Shown here: positions 28,601-36,490 of the stretch, piece after piece
Layout of the letters: each line of letters opens with the position of its first letter
Position numbering within the stretch: position 1 is the stretch's first letter
Assembly: GCA_002344345.1 (NCBI GenBank)
Contig: DDTL01000107.1
Coordinates: 1 to 52,281 of the forward strand
DNA: 52,281 nucleotides
DNA from: Saprospiraceae bacterium UBA2365
GTDB taxonomy: Bacteria > Bacteroidota > Bacteroidia > Chitinophagales > Saprospiraceae
Reading direction: 5' to 3'
Made by a program: the position numbers and the translations under genes
Notes under the pieces: generated by a model
What the model was told of the DNA's origin: nothing
The model's database searches: none
What the model saw: the letters and a program-made list of their open reading frames with translations, nothing else

Positions 28601-31600
28601 TTACCGGATTTTCAAGATCAGAGATGAATTCACCGGGTCCTGTCCAAACGATCGTATATGTACTATCCGGCGCATCAGGCAGATTGGCAAATAATTGCAA
28701 GGTATCTTTAACACAAACTCCTGTTGTATAGGAAGGCTGCAACGTTTGGGTATTTATTTTAACACTGGTTCGACAAGAATCCACATTATTAAATGCATCA
28801 AAAACATAAAGAGTAATATCTGCTGATGTGCCGGCCAAACTGCAATTAAATAATTTCGGGTTAACTGCCATACTGTCCACCCGGCAATTATCCAGACTTC
28901 CTCCATCCACTTCTTCAGGTGTCAATTCATAATCAATCAATCCTGAAGGATGGATAAAAATACTCACTTCTTCTTTGCAAATGGCTTCAGGATGTTGTAA
29001 ATCCTCAATGACCACATTAAAAGAACAGGTATCAGCATTGCCTGATAAATCTTCCAGCACGTAAAAAACAGTAGAAGTCCCTCCATTCATCGGAAGTACC
29101 ACTGGTCTTTGGCTGCCAGAAAAACTGGTCAAACCAACCTCGGTCGCTCCCGCAACATAATAAGACAGATCGATATATTCAAATGCAACAGAAAGATACA
29201 TTGTGCTTAAACTATCTGTATCTCCGTCGTTTATTACAACCGATGGATCACAAGGGTTGATTGGGTTGGTGGAAACAGCCCTGGCAAAAAAGTTTAGAGA
29301 ACCATCATTTTTTGCCTGGTGAAAGGTGATTTCATCCAAATCGAATACTGTCGTTGTTGATGAGTCACAAGAACCCCGGCCTGTGATCCCTATGATGTTT
29401 CCGTTTTCATCCAAGATTTCGAAATAAGACTCCGGTTCTTCAGTATCGGCTTTCAAAAGCACTGTCAGTTTTGGGTTTCTGGCAAAAATATCCTGGGGGA
29501 TGTCACCGAATGTAAAGCTTTTATTGCTCGCCACAAATTCACCTGATCCAGAATCCATTGTGAATCTCAGGTAAGCGTCATCCGGTAATGCCGGCTGGCG
29601 ATAAATATGCTGTGTTCCGGGGAAACAGTTGTCAACATATTCCACCGTATCTGGAAGTGTAACATTCAACTGGCAAGAATCATCATTTAAAACCAGATGT
29701 ATATCATCAGAACATTCCAGTTGAGGTGCTTGTACATCACGGACAAAAATATTCTGAATACAAACAGCCTCATTGCCTGCACAATCTTTCGCAATATATT
29801 TTACAGGATGATTCCCCTGATCAAGGAATACTTCCATCGACTGATCAGGGCCAAAGGGTATATTGATGCTTTCCCCTACAATGAGAGAATATTCGAGTGC
29901 ATGATTGATCTTTAGGTTAAAATTGATAGTCACATCGACAAAACTTCCGTTGGAACAAATATCATTGATGGAAAAAGCGCCTCCGGCACTGGTAATCTTC
30001 GGCTCAAGTACGAGTGTCAGAAATCCATCCTCCAACCACAACTGCAATAATTGGGGTGTGATGATATCCTTTAATTCAAGCTCATAATCTCCACATTCTT
30101 CATCTATGATCTGTGTGGTATCCAAAATACTTCCGTCTTCACCTCTGATGACAAAATATTCATTGGGATCATTGGCATCCATATTATTGAATTCCATTTT
30201 CAATTCAAGTATTTCGTCAATATCCAGATCAGCCAGAATGAACGGTCCGATCTGAATTGTGGTTGTATCTACCGGTAGTTGAAGGTCTCCGGGCAACTGA
30301 GATTTTATTGGAAAAACCTGAGTGATCTCCTGATGTAGTTCACGACTTTCACAAAAATCATTGGCGGTTATACCGTTGATAATAAATGAAACCTGACAAT
30401 CATCCAGCGCAAGGGTAAATGTTGTATCAGCAGGACATGTTTCAAAAACCGGGGCCTGATCATCCATCACTTTGAAAGATCTTGAGAATTGAAGCATATT
30501 TCCGCATGCATCATAAAAAACAAAATCCACATTTTTCTCATACATCACGGAATCTTGTCCGACACAGGTATTGAAAAAATCCATCCTGGGAAAAATTCCG
30601 GGAAAAGTCAATTCATCATTCAGTAAATAACTCCCGGGTTCAGCTGCAAACCAGGAAACTTCATTACAAGGATCGGTGATTTGAGCGCCACCTTTTGAGG
30701 AGATCCAGTTAAAAAATCTTGTTCCGATCGCTTCAGATTCGTTGCAATAGGTCACCATGTCGGAAGGCGAGACTTCCACCAAAGGCGGTTCATCGTCCAC
30801 CACAGTAATGGTTTGCGTGGCTGAGTCAATATTTTCGCTGATATCTTTGGCAAACCAGCGCCTTTCAACCGTGTAGGAACAGCCACTCCCGATAATATGG
30901 TCGACAAAAAATATTTCCACCGGTGATCCTGAATTGTCCGATACATCCGTTGGCACTCCGGTTTCGGAGGTGTCATTCAGATTAAGGCAACTCACTGTAG
31001 TATTGGCAGGAACAGTAAAAACCGGTGCAATGGTGTCGATGACTTCCATATCACGGATGTGCATGATGGAATGGTTGCAGCCATCATCTGCCGACCAGAT
31101 CTGTTCAATGGAATAATTATAGTGACCGGCCACCAAAGGATCGGGATGCCGGTTTGAATAAGCTTCAAACAATACGATCAGTTCACCTTTGCAGGGATCG
31201 GTTGCGATGATCTCTGGTACAGGAGGAATTTCATGGATATTTACTGTGGTATCTGAAGGATATTCAGAAAAAACGGGGTCATTGTCGTCCGTGATGGTGA
31301 TGGTAGTAAAACTCGACTTTTTATTCCCGCATTCGTCTGTCGCAATAAAATTCAAATTGACAATGTATTGACATTTGTCACGATCCATGGTCAGAGAATA
31401 TGGTTTTTGACCAATGATATCCTGACCTGACTGATTGGCATTATCGCTCCATAAAACTTCCCAGATGATACCATCCGAACAATTATCTGTTGCAGCAGCA
31501 CCACCTTTATTATCTAACCAAGCTTCGATGATCTGGTCTGTATTTTCGGTGCAAAATTCATTCAGAGCTTGGGGAAAAGCAGTAAATAATGGACTTTCCA

Positions 31601-32213
31601 GGTCAACTGTTTCAAATGTGATCGCCAGAGGAGGCAGCGCATTGCCGGAAGGATCAGAGATGGTGAAATTTACGGTTACGGAACGGTTATTACCGCAGTT
31701 TTCTGAAACTGAGAGGTTGAATTGCTCGATCAATTCATTCAGATCCAAATCAGGAACGATGTTCACACCACAATTATCCGACGCTGTGATGTTTCCATTA
31801 TTGTTGTACCAGGTTTCGAGCAATGCAGGTATATTCTGAAAAGAGCAACTGACTGTGGTATTGGATGACTGAACCAAAACCGGCGGAATGGTATCTGCAA
31901 CCTCAATGGTGAAACTGAATAATTCAGCATTTCCAAGGTTGTCTACAGCACGATAGCTGATGATATAGGTACCTGCAGGCACCAGTTCATTGACTTCAAA
32001 TCCTTCTGAGATACTAAGGATATAAAATGAATCTATGGTTGCCCCAATGGCAGAACTGATCTGTGGCTGATCGGGGTGTCCCCAATCCAAAACAGCTTCA
32101 CATGTTTCATTGACAAATAACGTGTCTGGACCATCGTAACTAAAATTAAAAACCTGACCCAATGTGACCAGACTCTGGATGGCGAAAAATAGAAATAAGA
32201 ACGCTCTTAGCAT
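25665..32213 (-). CDS. Giant multidomain adhesin with T9SS type B (gliding-motility) sorting domain
   Basis: This 2182-residue cell-surface protein has a signal peptide (about 1-19, ending LGQ). The N-terminal half (about 20-1180) has HYR-like modules that repeatedly begin with DxxxPVF and have paired cysteines; the second half (about 1180-2030) has about ten Ig/PKD-like modules that begin with patterns such as CEGEPIIFEV and contain YxWxGP. The last 90 residues carry the type B domain: NVITPNGDGINDILVFPC, then IVFNQWGDEVY and LPVGTYYYLLDLG, ending VVIER. It should be exported by type IX secretion and held by the SprF-like protein encoded next. Adhesion or gliding is likely; the ligand is unknown. 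Confidence 0.93.
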   Translation of the reverse strand: MLRAFLFLFFAIQSLVTLGQVFNFSYDGPDTLFVNETCEAVLDWGHPDQPQISSAIGATIDSFYILSISEGFEVNELVPAGTYIISYRAVDNLGNAELFSFTIEVADTIPPVLVQSSNTTVSCSFQNIPALLETWYNNNGNITASDNCGVNIVPDLDLNELIEQFNLSVSENCGNNRSVTVNFTISDPSGNALPPLAITFETVDLESPLFTAFPQALNEFCTENTDQIIEAWLDNKGGAAATDNCSDGIIWEVLWSDNANQSGQDIIGQKPYSLTMDRDKCQYIVNLNFIATDECGNKKSSFTTITITDDNDPVFSEYPSDTTVNIHEIPPVPEIIATDPCKGELIVLFEAYSNRHPDPLVAGHYNYSIEQIWSADDGCNHSIMHIRDMEVIDTIAPVFTVPANTTVSCLNLNDTSETGVPTDVSDNSGSPVEIFFVDHIIGSGCSYTVERRWFAKDISENIDSATQTITVVDDEPPLVEVSPSDMVTYCNESEAIGTRFFNWISSKGGAQITDPCNEVSWFAAEPGSYLLNDELTFPGIFPRMDFFNTCVGQDSVMYEKNVDFVFYDACGNMLQFSRSFKVMDDQAPVFETCPADTTFTLALDDCQVSFIINGITANDFCESRELHQEITQVFPIKSQLPGDLQLPVDTTTIQIGPFILADLDIDEILELKMEFNNMDANDPNEYFVIRGEDGSILDTTQIIDEECGDYELELKDIITPQLLQLWLEDGFLTLVLEPKITSAGGAFSINDICSNGSFVDVTINFNLKINHALEYSLIVGESINIPFGPDQSMEVFLDQGNHPVKYIAKDCAGNEAVCIQNIFVRDVQAPQLECSDDIHLVLNDDSCQLNVTLPDTVEYVDNCFPGTQHIYRQPALPDDAYLRFTMDSGSGEFVASNKSFTFGDIPQDIFARNPKLTVLLKADTEEPESYFEILDENGNIIGITGRGSCDSSTTTVFDLDEITFHQAKNDGSLNFFARAVSTNPINPCDPSVVINDGDTDSLSTMYLSVAFEYIDLSYYVAGATEVGLTSFSGSQRPVVLPMNGGTSTVFYVLEDLSGNADTCSFNVVIEDLQHPEAICKEEVSIFIHPSGLIDYELTPEEVDGGSLDNCRVDSMAVNPKLFNCSLAGTSADITLYVFDAFNNVDSCRTSVKINTQTLQPSYTTGVCVKDTLQLFANLPDAPDSTYTIVWTGPGEFISDLENPVRPDADPSYSGNYRIEVTGAGGCASEGFVDVFVEDLSIPPIQLNRDTLCAGDSLLISTSNYSGDIKYLWYRGVTPDGELIDTTSSPVLTLKPETGISQYYVIVESLHCISTPSQNIVSVVLEQPVASVIDPFVKICEGENLNFGTNVTGDHFEYLWTGPDSYSTTQQNPPAIQDVKDTNQGKYTLVISNSFCRDTAFMEVLVDDRPDQPVISVDTIFCEGEPIIFEVNNVTNADSYHWYLNDQLYTVKNSNTWIIPSATDQLDGTWKVTIKTGDCFSEFSIPVRIRTELAFPVTATSNSPVCQGDSVILMAPLITGAQYHWIDPNNESHYEMNLHLPALKGIYRLEITTAAGCLLTSTTEVDVIDLPVITALSNTSESCMTGDECIEFVPTVFPLDGNFTYQWNGPGGFTSTESNPVICNPDLSLNGIYTLVVSQDFCPSKPATTEVELFLVPEMPVLDGTLRVCEYDTITLTVQNYNIADGLSYFWNAPDQSQYQTTKPELKIPGAALNNSGMYSVSVFNGHCYSELSLAFAVEVIKKPNQPAIWGDDVYCEGEPIRLFTNYTLQASYFWEGPGAFQSDFQNPIIFPSDPDQSGVYRLKIELDGCYSDYSDGLLIQIYPKPLQPQIEAGLEPFCIGPDTQPLELCLSFIKPATKYFWYHNQTGNLIAESNDPCIEIDQFDDFVDGLNGFYVIAESYGCLSDPSELVHVLTSIMPASIADAGEDIFACDDSDLALSAAIQPGAQWSTPFTAIQIESPVNPYTLVTGLPEGNSIFVWSLSYNVCKDYSRDTVVVYIPETPVAADDQYQTDYNTDVSMTPADNDDFAADATIYFDRLEFPEGIIENIGNNSFRFVPNVYFIGKITIPYRLIHNDCPAKYSDAVIEIEVGDISDCFGMNVITPNGDGINDILVFPCLATPLYPSNRLIVFNQWGDEVYSVSPYLNDWQGTYKDKDLPVGTYYYLLDLGNGTQSIRDFVVIER

Positions 32214-32623
32214 GTTATTATACTTAAACGGTTTGACTCTTGAAATAATAAAAAATCATTGATCTCATGGTATCCAATAATATACTGCTTTTGCCTATAC
32301 CGGCTATTCCCGCTGTGCGAATCAGAAAAGTTAGTTTCACTACAAAACACCATCCATTTAACACTTCAGGTTATAAGCGCCAGGTTGGTATGTCCGGGAA
32401 TTTCTGATTGTTTCAGAATGTCTTAAATGTAAATATTTTTGAGTTAAGTAAAAAAGTAATAAAGTCGAAAGTTCATAAAGTTATACTGCTGATTCTGAGA
32501 TGTTTAAGATAATTTTGCATTTGTAGTTAAAGTGTTCAATATCAATTATTTACACTTTTAACTTTACAAACTTTATACTTTTTAAACTTGACTCATTTTT
32601 TAATAGCAAAAAAACCAAAAATA
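32214..32623. other. Intergenic region upstream of the adhesin operon
   Basis: 410 AT-rich bases between the end of gltX and the start of the adhesin gene, both minus-strand. It should carry the operon promoter, but no exact TAnnTTTG box lies close to the start. No ORF or repeat found. Confidence 0.35.
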
Positions 32624-34156
32624 TTACGCTTTAATGATGTCATCAAATGCCTTAAACGCTGCATCCAATCGTTGAATTAGCTCTTCTTTGCCTAAAATAG
32701 CCATCATTCGGAACACATCCGGTCCCTGGGAAGATCCGCTCATACAAACACGTAACAAGGGTAAAATATTACCCAATCCAAATTTGTTCTCATCGATAAA
32801 ACCCTTGATCTCACTTTCAAACACGTCGTCACCAAATGTTGCTGCATTCCTGATTTGCCCATTTACCTTTATCATGGCTTCACGGTTGACTGCATTCCAT
32901 TTCTTCTCAAGCATTTTTTGCTCATAAACTTCAGGTCTTTCAAAAATAAACCTGGATTCTTTCAGAAAATCTGGCAAAAGCGTAATTCGCGGCTTGAGCA
33001 GTTCAATGATCTCCAGTGCACGCGTTTCGGAAATTTCTTTTTCCGGAATGACTTCCAGAAAATATGGCAAAAGTTTCTCAGATTTTTTACTCAGAATATA
33101 CTGCTGATTGAACCATTTTGCCTTCTCAATATCAAATCTGGCGCCAGATTTGACGATTTTTTCCAAAGAAAATAACTTTGCCAGTTCATCCAAAGGCATG
33201 ATCTCCTGATCGTCTCCAGGACTCCAGCCCAGCAAAGCGAGAAAATTGAGCGCAGCATCCGGTAAAAAACCGAATTCACGGAATCCAAGATAAGATTCAT
33301 TTTCCTCCTCAGCGTACCATTCAAGCGGAAAAACCGGAAATCCGAATTGAGCGCCATCTCTTTTGCTCAATTTGCCTTTGCCGGAAGGTTTGAGGATCAG
33401 CGGCAGATGGGCAAACTGAGGAATCTCATCTTCCCAGTCAAAAGCACGGTAAAGCAATACATGATGTGCTGTACTGGAAAGCCATTCTTCACCCCTGATC
33501 ACATGAGTTATCTTCATCAGGTGATCATCAATGATATTGGCCAGGTGATAGGTTGGCAATCCATCTGCTTTCAACATGACTTTATCATCGAGTTCAGCTG
33601 TTTCAAACTGAACATTGCCCCGTATGATATCTTCAAAAACAACGGTTTCTCCTTCCGGCACCTTCAACCTGACTACATAAGGTTTCCCATCGGCAACCAT
33701 TTGTCTGACTTCTGCTTCCGGTAAGGTCAGACTGTTTTTTAAATTCCTGCGAGTGCTCTGATCATATTTTGGAGAATGGACTCCCTGAGCTTCCATGTCT
33801 TTACGCCAGGACTCCAGTTCGTCCGGTGTGTCGAAAGCGTAATAGGCATGGCCACCCGCAACCAGTTTTTCAGCGTATTCGAGATAAATATCTCTGCGTT
33901 CACTTTGCTTATAAGGCCCGAAAGGTCCGCCCACGCCAAACCCTTCGTCAGGGTTTAACCCAAGCCACTTAAGCGATTGCTGAATATATTCTTCTGCACC
34001 CGGAACATACCGTGTCTGGTCTGTATCTTCAATGCGAAGGATAAATGTTCCCTGATGTTTTTTTGCAAAAAGATAATTATACAATGCTGTTCTTACCCCA
34101 CCGATGTGCAATGGTCCCGTAGGACTCGGTGCAAACCGTACTCTGATCTCTGTCAT
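32624..34156 (-). CDS. gltX: Glutamate-tRNA ligase
   Basis: This 510-residue class I synthetase charges tRNA-Glu. It has the HIGH motif as HIGG (residues 17-20, in PSPTGPLHIGG) and the KMSKS motif as KLSKR (262-266). The Rossmann core is intact (RIEDTDQTR, ADGLPTYHLANIIDDH) and a C-terminal anticodon-binding domain follows. There is no zinc-binding cysteine cluster. Whether it also charges tRNA-Gln depends on whether the genome has glnS or gatCAB, which this window does not show. It starts at ATG 34156. Confidence 0.96.
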   Translation of the reverse strand: MTEIRVRFAPSPTGPLHIGGVRTALYNYLFAKKHQGTFILRIEDTDQTRYVPGAEEYIQQSLKWLGLNPDEGFGVGGPFGPYKQSERRDIYLEYAEKLVAGGHAYYAFDTPDELESWRKDMEAQGVHSPKYDQSTRRNLKNSLTLPEAEVRQMVADGKPYVVRLKVPEGETVVFEDIIRGNVQFETAELDDKVMLKADGLPTYHLANIIDDHLMKITHVIRGEEWLSSTAHHVLLYRAFDWEDEIPQFAHLPLILKPSGKGKLSKRDGAQFGFPVFPLEWYAEEENESYLGFREFGFLPDAALNFLALLGWSPGDDQEIMPLDELAKLFSLEKIVKSGARFDIEKAKWFNQQYILSKKSEKLLPYFLEVIPEKEISETRALEIIELLKPRITLLPDFLKESRFIFERPEVYEQKMLEKKWNAVNREAMIKVNGQIRNAATFGDDVFESEIKGFIDENKFGLGNILPLLRVCMSGSSQGPDVFRMMAILGKEELIQRLDAAFKAFDDIIKA

Positions 34157-34388
34157 ACATTTAATTTAATTACAATATATAATGATTTGCAATTTAATTC
34201 AACAAATCTTATCACAAACTGTTGAAAGGACGTTTTTTTTTTGAAAAAAAAGCAATTTGGATCTCAAAACTATTATCTTTCCGTTCAGAACGGACATTTT
34301 TAGTTAGAAAACATGAAATGTCGCTCAATAATTAATATATCCATATTGGGATCATTCAACAGGAGGTGCAAAGTTACATATTACAAAA

Positions 34389-35012
34389 ATGGTTTATACA
34401 AAAAGTGTACAGGGAATATTAAAAATCTTTTTCCCGGATATTATCTGGAGCATTCCGGAAGTTGAAAATAAGGTGGTTTATCTCACTTTTGATGACGGAC
34501 CGGATCCTGAGGTTACTCCATGGGTTCTGGAGACGCTGGCAGCATGGAATGCCAGGGCTACTTTTTTTTGTCTGGGCAAAAATGTGTGGGCAAATCCAGG
34601 GATATATCAGGACATCAGGACTCAGGGTCACTCGGTTGGGATACATGGGTATGAGCACCTTAACGGGTGGGAGACTTCCACAAAAAAATACATTGAAAAT
34701 CTGGAGAAATGTGCCGGTTTGATCGATTCCGGCTTGTTTCGTCCTCCATACGGCAAGTTGACACCGTTGCAATATCTCCGGCTTAGAAAAAAATACCGGA
34801 TTGTAATGTGGGATCTGATGCCGGGTGATTTCATGCAGGATGCTGATCCGGAAAGGATGTTGGCATTTACCATCAAAAAACTTAAAAGCGGTTCAATCAT
34901 CACGCTTCACGACAATCAAAAATCTAAATCCAATTTAAAAGTTTTCCTTCCTTCATTATTGGATTACATTGTTGAGCAACAATTTCAAACAAAGATTTTG
35001 ACAGAATTTTAG
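34389..35012 (+). CDS. Polysaccharide deacetylase (NodB domain, CE4)
   Basis: This 207-residue protein is a compact NodB domain. Motif 1 is TFDDGPDP (Asp35 and Asp36), motif 2 is HGYEH (His86 and His90, metal ligands), motif 3 is FRPPYGK and the late motif is IITLHDN. CE4 enzymes remove N- or O-acetyl groups from chitin oligomers, peptidoglycan or acetylated polysaccharides. There is no signal peptide, and the N-terminus (ILKIFFPDIIW) is only mildly hydrophobic, so the location is uncertain. AGGAGGTG 28 bases upstream is too far from the ATG to be its ribosome binding site. Confidence 0.9.
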   Translation: MVYTKSVQGILKIFFPDIIWSIPEVENKVVYLTFDDGPDPEVTPWVLETLAAWNARATFFCLGKNVWANPGIYQDIRTQGHSVGIHGYEHLNGWETSTKKYIENLEKCAGLIDSGLFRPPYGKLTPLQYLRLRKKYRIVMWDLMPGDFMQDADPERMLAFTIKKLKSGSIITLHDNQKSKSNLKVFLPSLLDYIVEQQFQTKILTEF

Positions 35013-35090
35013 ATATTGGTTTGCTGATTTGCTGGCTTAGTTAGTATAAGGATTTCAATTTTCAATTTTTAGCTAAGTAAAGTTTTTTAA

Positions 35091-35424
35091 CCACGAATGA
35101 TTTTGCTCATGGGAATTTGACCACGAATGAACGAATGATTTTAATCCGGGGAATTTAGCCACGAATGCACAAATGATTTTAATCCGGGGAATTTAGCCAC
35201 GAATGCACGAATGATTTTAATCCGGGGAATTTGGCCACGAATGCACGAATGAAAAAGGCACGAATGCACGAATGATTTTTTTGAATATTCAAATCAATGC
35301 CCGACTAAAAATAAACTGTATTTATTCGTGCATTCGTGTATTTATTCGTGCATTCGTGGCAAATGTATTTTTTTCATTCATTCATGGCAACTATATTTTT
35401 TTTCATTCATCCGTAGCAAATGTA
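35091..35424. repeat. Repeat block 1 beside the GxxExxY gene
   Basis: The left arm has short CCACGAATG units, three of them in a clean 38-base tandem (35121-35234; unit CCACGAATGCACGAATGA followed by a tract with AATCCGGGG). The right arm (about 35323-35424) has the reverse complement (ATTCGTGCATTCGTGG and decayed forms). The two arms flank a palindrome, TTGAATATTCAA, so the block can fold into a large hairpin. It contains no ORF and begins 79 bases after the deacetylase gene. Confidence 0.9.
35226..35338 (+). repeat. 113-nt direct repeat, left copy
   Basis: Core of block 1. It recurs at 35937-36049 with 3 differences in 113 positions. It holds CACGAATGCACGAATGA, the palindrome TTGAATATTCAA, AATGCCCGACTAA, and the inverted end ATTCGTGCATTCGTG. 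Confidence 0.92.
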
Positions 35425-35437
35425 TTGACAATAATTC

Positions 35438-35812
35438 TCAAAAAACAATGCGTCGATAATTCAATTTCAACCCACCAAAATTTACCAATAATGCCAATTG
35501 ATTTTGAGAAACCTTTAAGTAGTTGATGCATTGGGCTACAAATTCTTCAGATAAGGTTGTAACACCTTTAACTTCAAGAATGATTTTGTCAAAAACAACA
35601 AAATCTGCATAAAACTTATGAGGTAGAATGATGCTTTTATAATTGACACGATACTCCTTTTCCCTTTCAAATGGAATGCCTGATTTGCGGAATTCATATT
35701 CCAACGCATCTTTGTATACAATTTCCATAAATCCGGCTCCCAGATGATTATGAATTTCCATGCATTTACCAATGATCAGATAGCTTTCTGCTTTGTGGAT
35801 GATGTTTTCCAT
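35438..35812 (-). CDS. GxxExxY-family protein
   Basis: This 124-residue protein carries the family motif GAGFMEIVY (residues about 25-33: G-x-x-E-x-x-Y), then a basic and aromatic middle (REKEYRVNYK) and the segment YADFVVFDKIILEVKG, whose Asp...Glu-x-Lys spacing resembles the PD-(D/E)xK nuclease core (D...ExK). The family is widespread and its function is not established to my knowledge; the nuclease link is inference. The gene is enclosed by two hairpin repeat blocks that share a 113-nt direct repeat, as if gene and repeats were one unit. A TATTTTTG box lies 15 bases before the ATG. Confidence 0.9.
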   Translation of the reverse strand: MENIIHKAESYLIIGKCMEIHNHLGAGFMEIVYKDALEYEFRKSGIPFEREKEYRVNYKSIILPHKFYADFVVFDKIILEVKGVTTLSEEFVAQCINYLKVSQNQLALLVNFGGLKLNYRRIVF

Positions 35813-35827
35813 GAACTATAGTTTTTG

Positions 35828-35835
35828 CAAAAATA
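35828..35835 (-). promoter_or_regulatory. Candidate -7 box (TATTTTTG) of the GxxExxY gene
   Basis: An exact TAnnTTTG match on the minus strand, lying between the gene and repeat block 2. No TTG box at the expected spacing. Confidence 0.35.
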
Positions 35836-35870
35836 AAGAGAAATTTTTAATAAATGGTTGGAAAATTTTG

Positions 35871-36140
35871 CACGGGGAATTTTGCCACGAATGCACGAAT
35901 GATAAAGGCGCGAATGCACGAATGATTTTATTCCAGGGAATTTGGCCACGAATGCACGAATGATAAAGGCACGAATGCACGAATGATTTTTTTGAATATT
36001 CAAATCAATGCCCGACTAAGAATAAACTGTATTCATTCGTGCATTCGTGGCAACTGTATTTTTTTTTCATTCATCCGTAGCAAATATATTCATTCGTCCA
36101 TTCGTGGCAACTGTATTTTTTTCATTCGTGGCATCTGAAT
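35871..36140. repeat. Repeat block 2 beside the GxxExxY gene
   Basis: It has the same design as block 1: forward CCACGAATGCACGAATGA units on the left, the TTGAATATTCAA palindrome, and reverse-complement units (CATTCGTGG and decayed forms such as CATCCGTAG) on the right. It starts 58 bases upstream of the GxxExxY ATG. Confidence 0.9.
35937..36049 (+). repeat. 113-nt direct repeat, right copy
   Basis: 110 of 113 bases identical to 35226-35338, same orientation, 711 bases away. The GxxExxY gene lies exactly between the two copies. Confidence 0.92.
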
Positions 36141-36490
36141 TTTTTCCCTTCTATGGCTATCCCTTTGAAATCCGCTAACAAAAATTGATCCCTGATCACA
36201 TTTTTTTTAACAATTACCATATTATCTGATGAAGCGCCATCATCTATTTAAGAAAACCCGTACATTTATTTGCTGATTGCATTTTTCATAATTCGACCTA
36301 TTTAGTCATTGCAAAAAACCGCCAAATACTGAGTTATGCTTATTTTTGAAACAGTCATTTACAATTATAGTAAACTCCTTGTTTTCAAAAACTTAGCATG
36401 CCTTGTCCTTGACGTTTTCTTATCAAAGACGATAAAAAAAGAGTTTTCTTGAAGACACTATTTGAATAACGGAAAAAAACTTTAGATCCA
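36141..36490. other. Intergenic region upstream of beta-mannosidase
   Basis: 350 AT-rich bases after repeat block 2. No ORF, clear promoter box or hairpin seen. Confidence 0.35.

Noticed and set aside
34361..34368. AGGAGGTG as a Shine-Dalgarno sequence for the deacetylase gene
   Set aside because: It is 20 bases from the ATG with no closer start codon in frame, and other genes here lack such sites.
35121..35234. Regular 38-base repeats could suggest a CRISPR array or replication iterons
   Set aside because: There are no unique spacers and no cas genes; only three clean units, followed by inverted copies, which fits a hairpin repeat block better.
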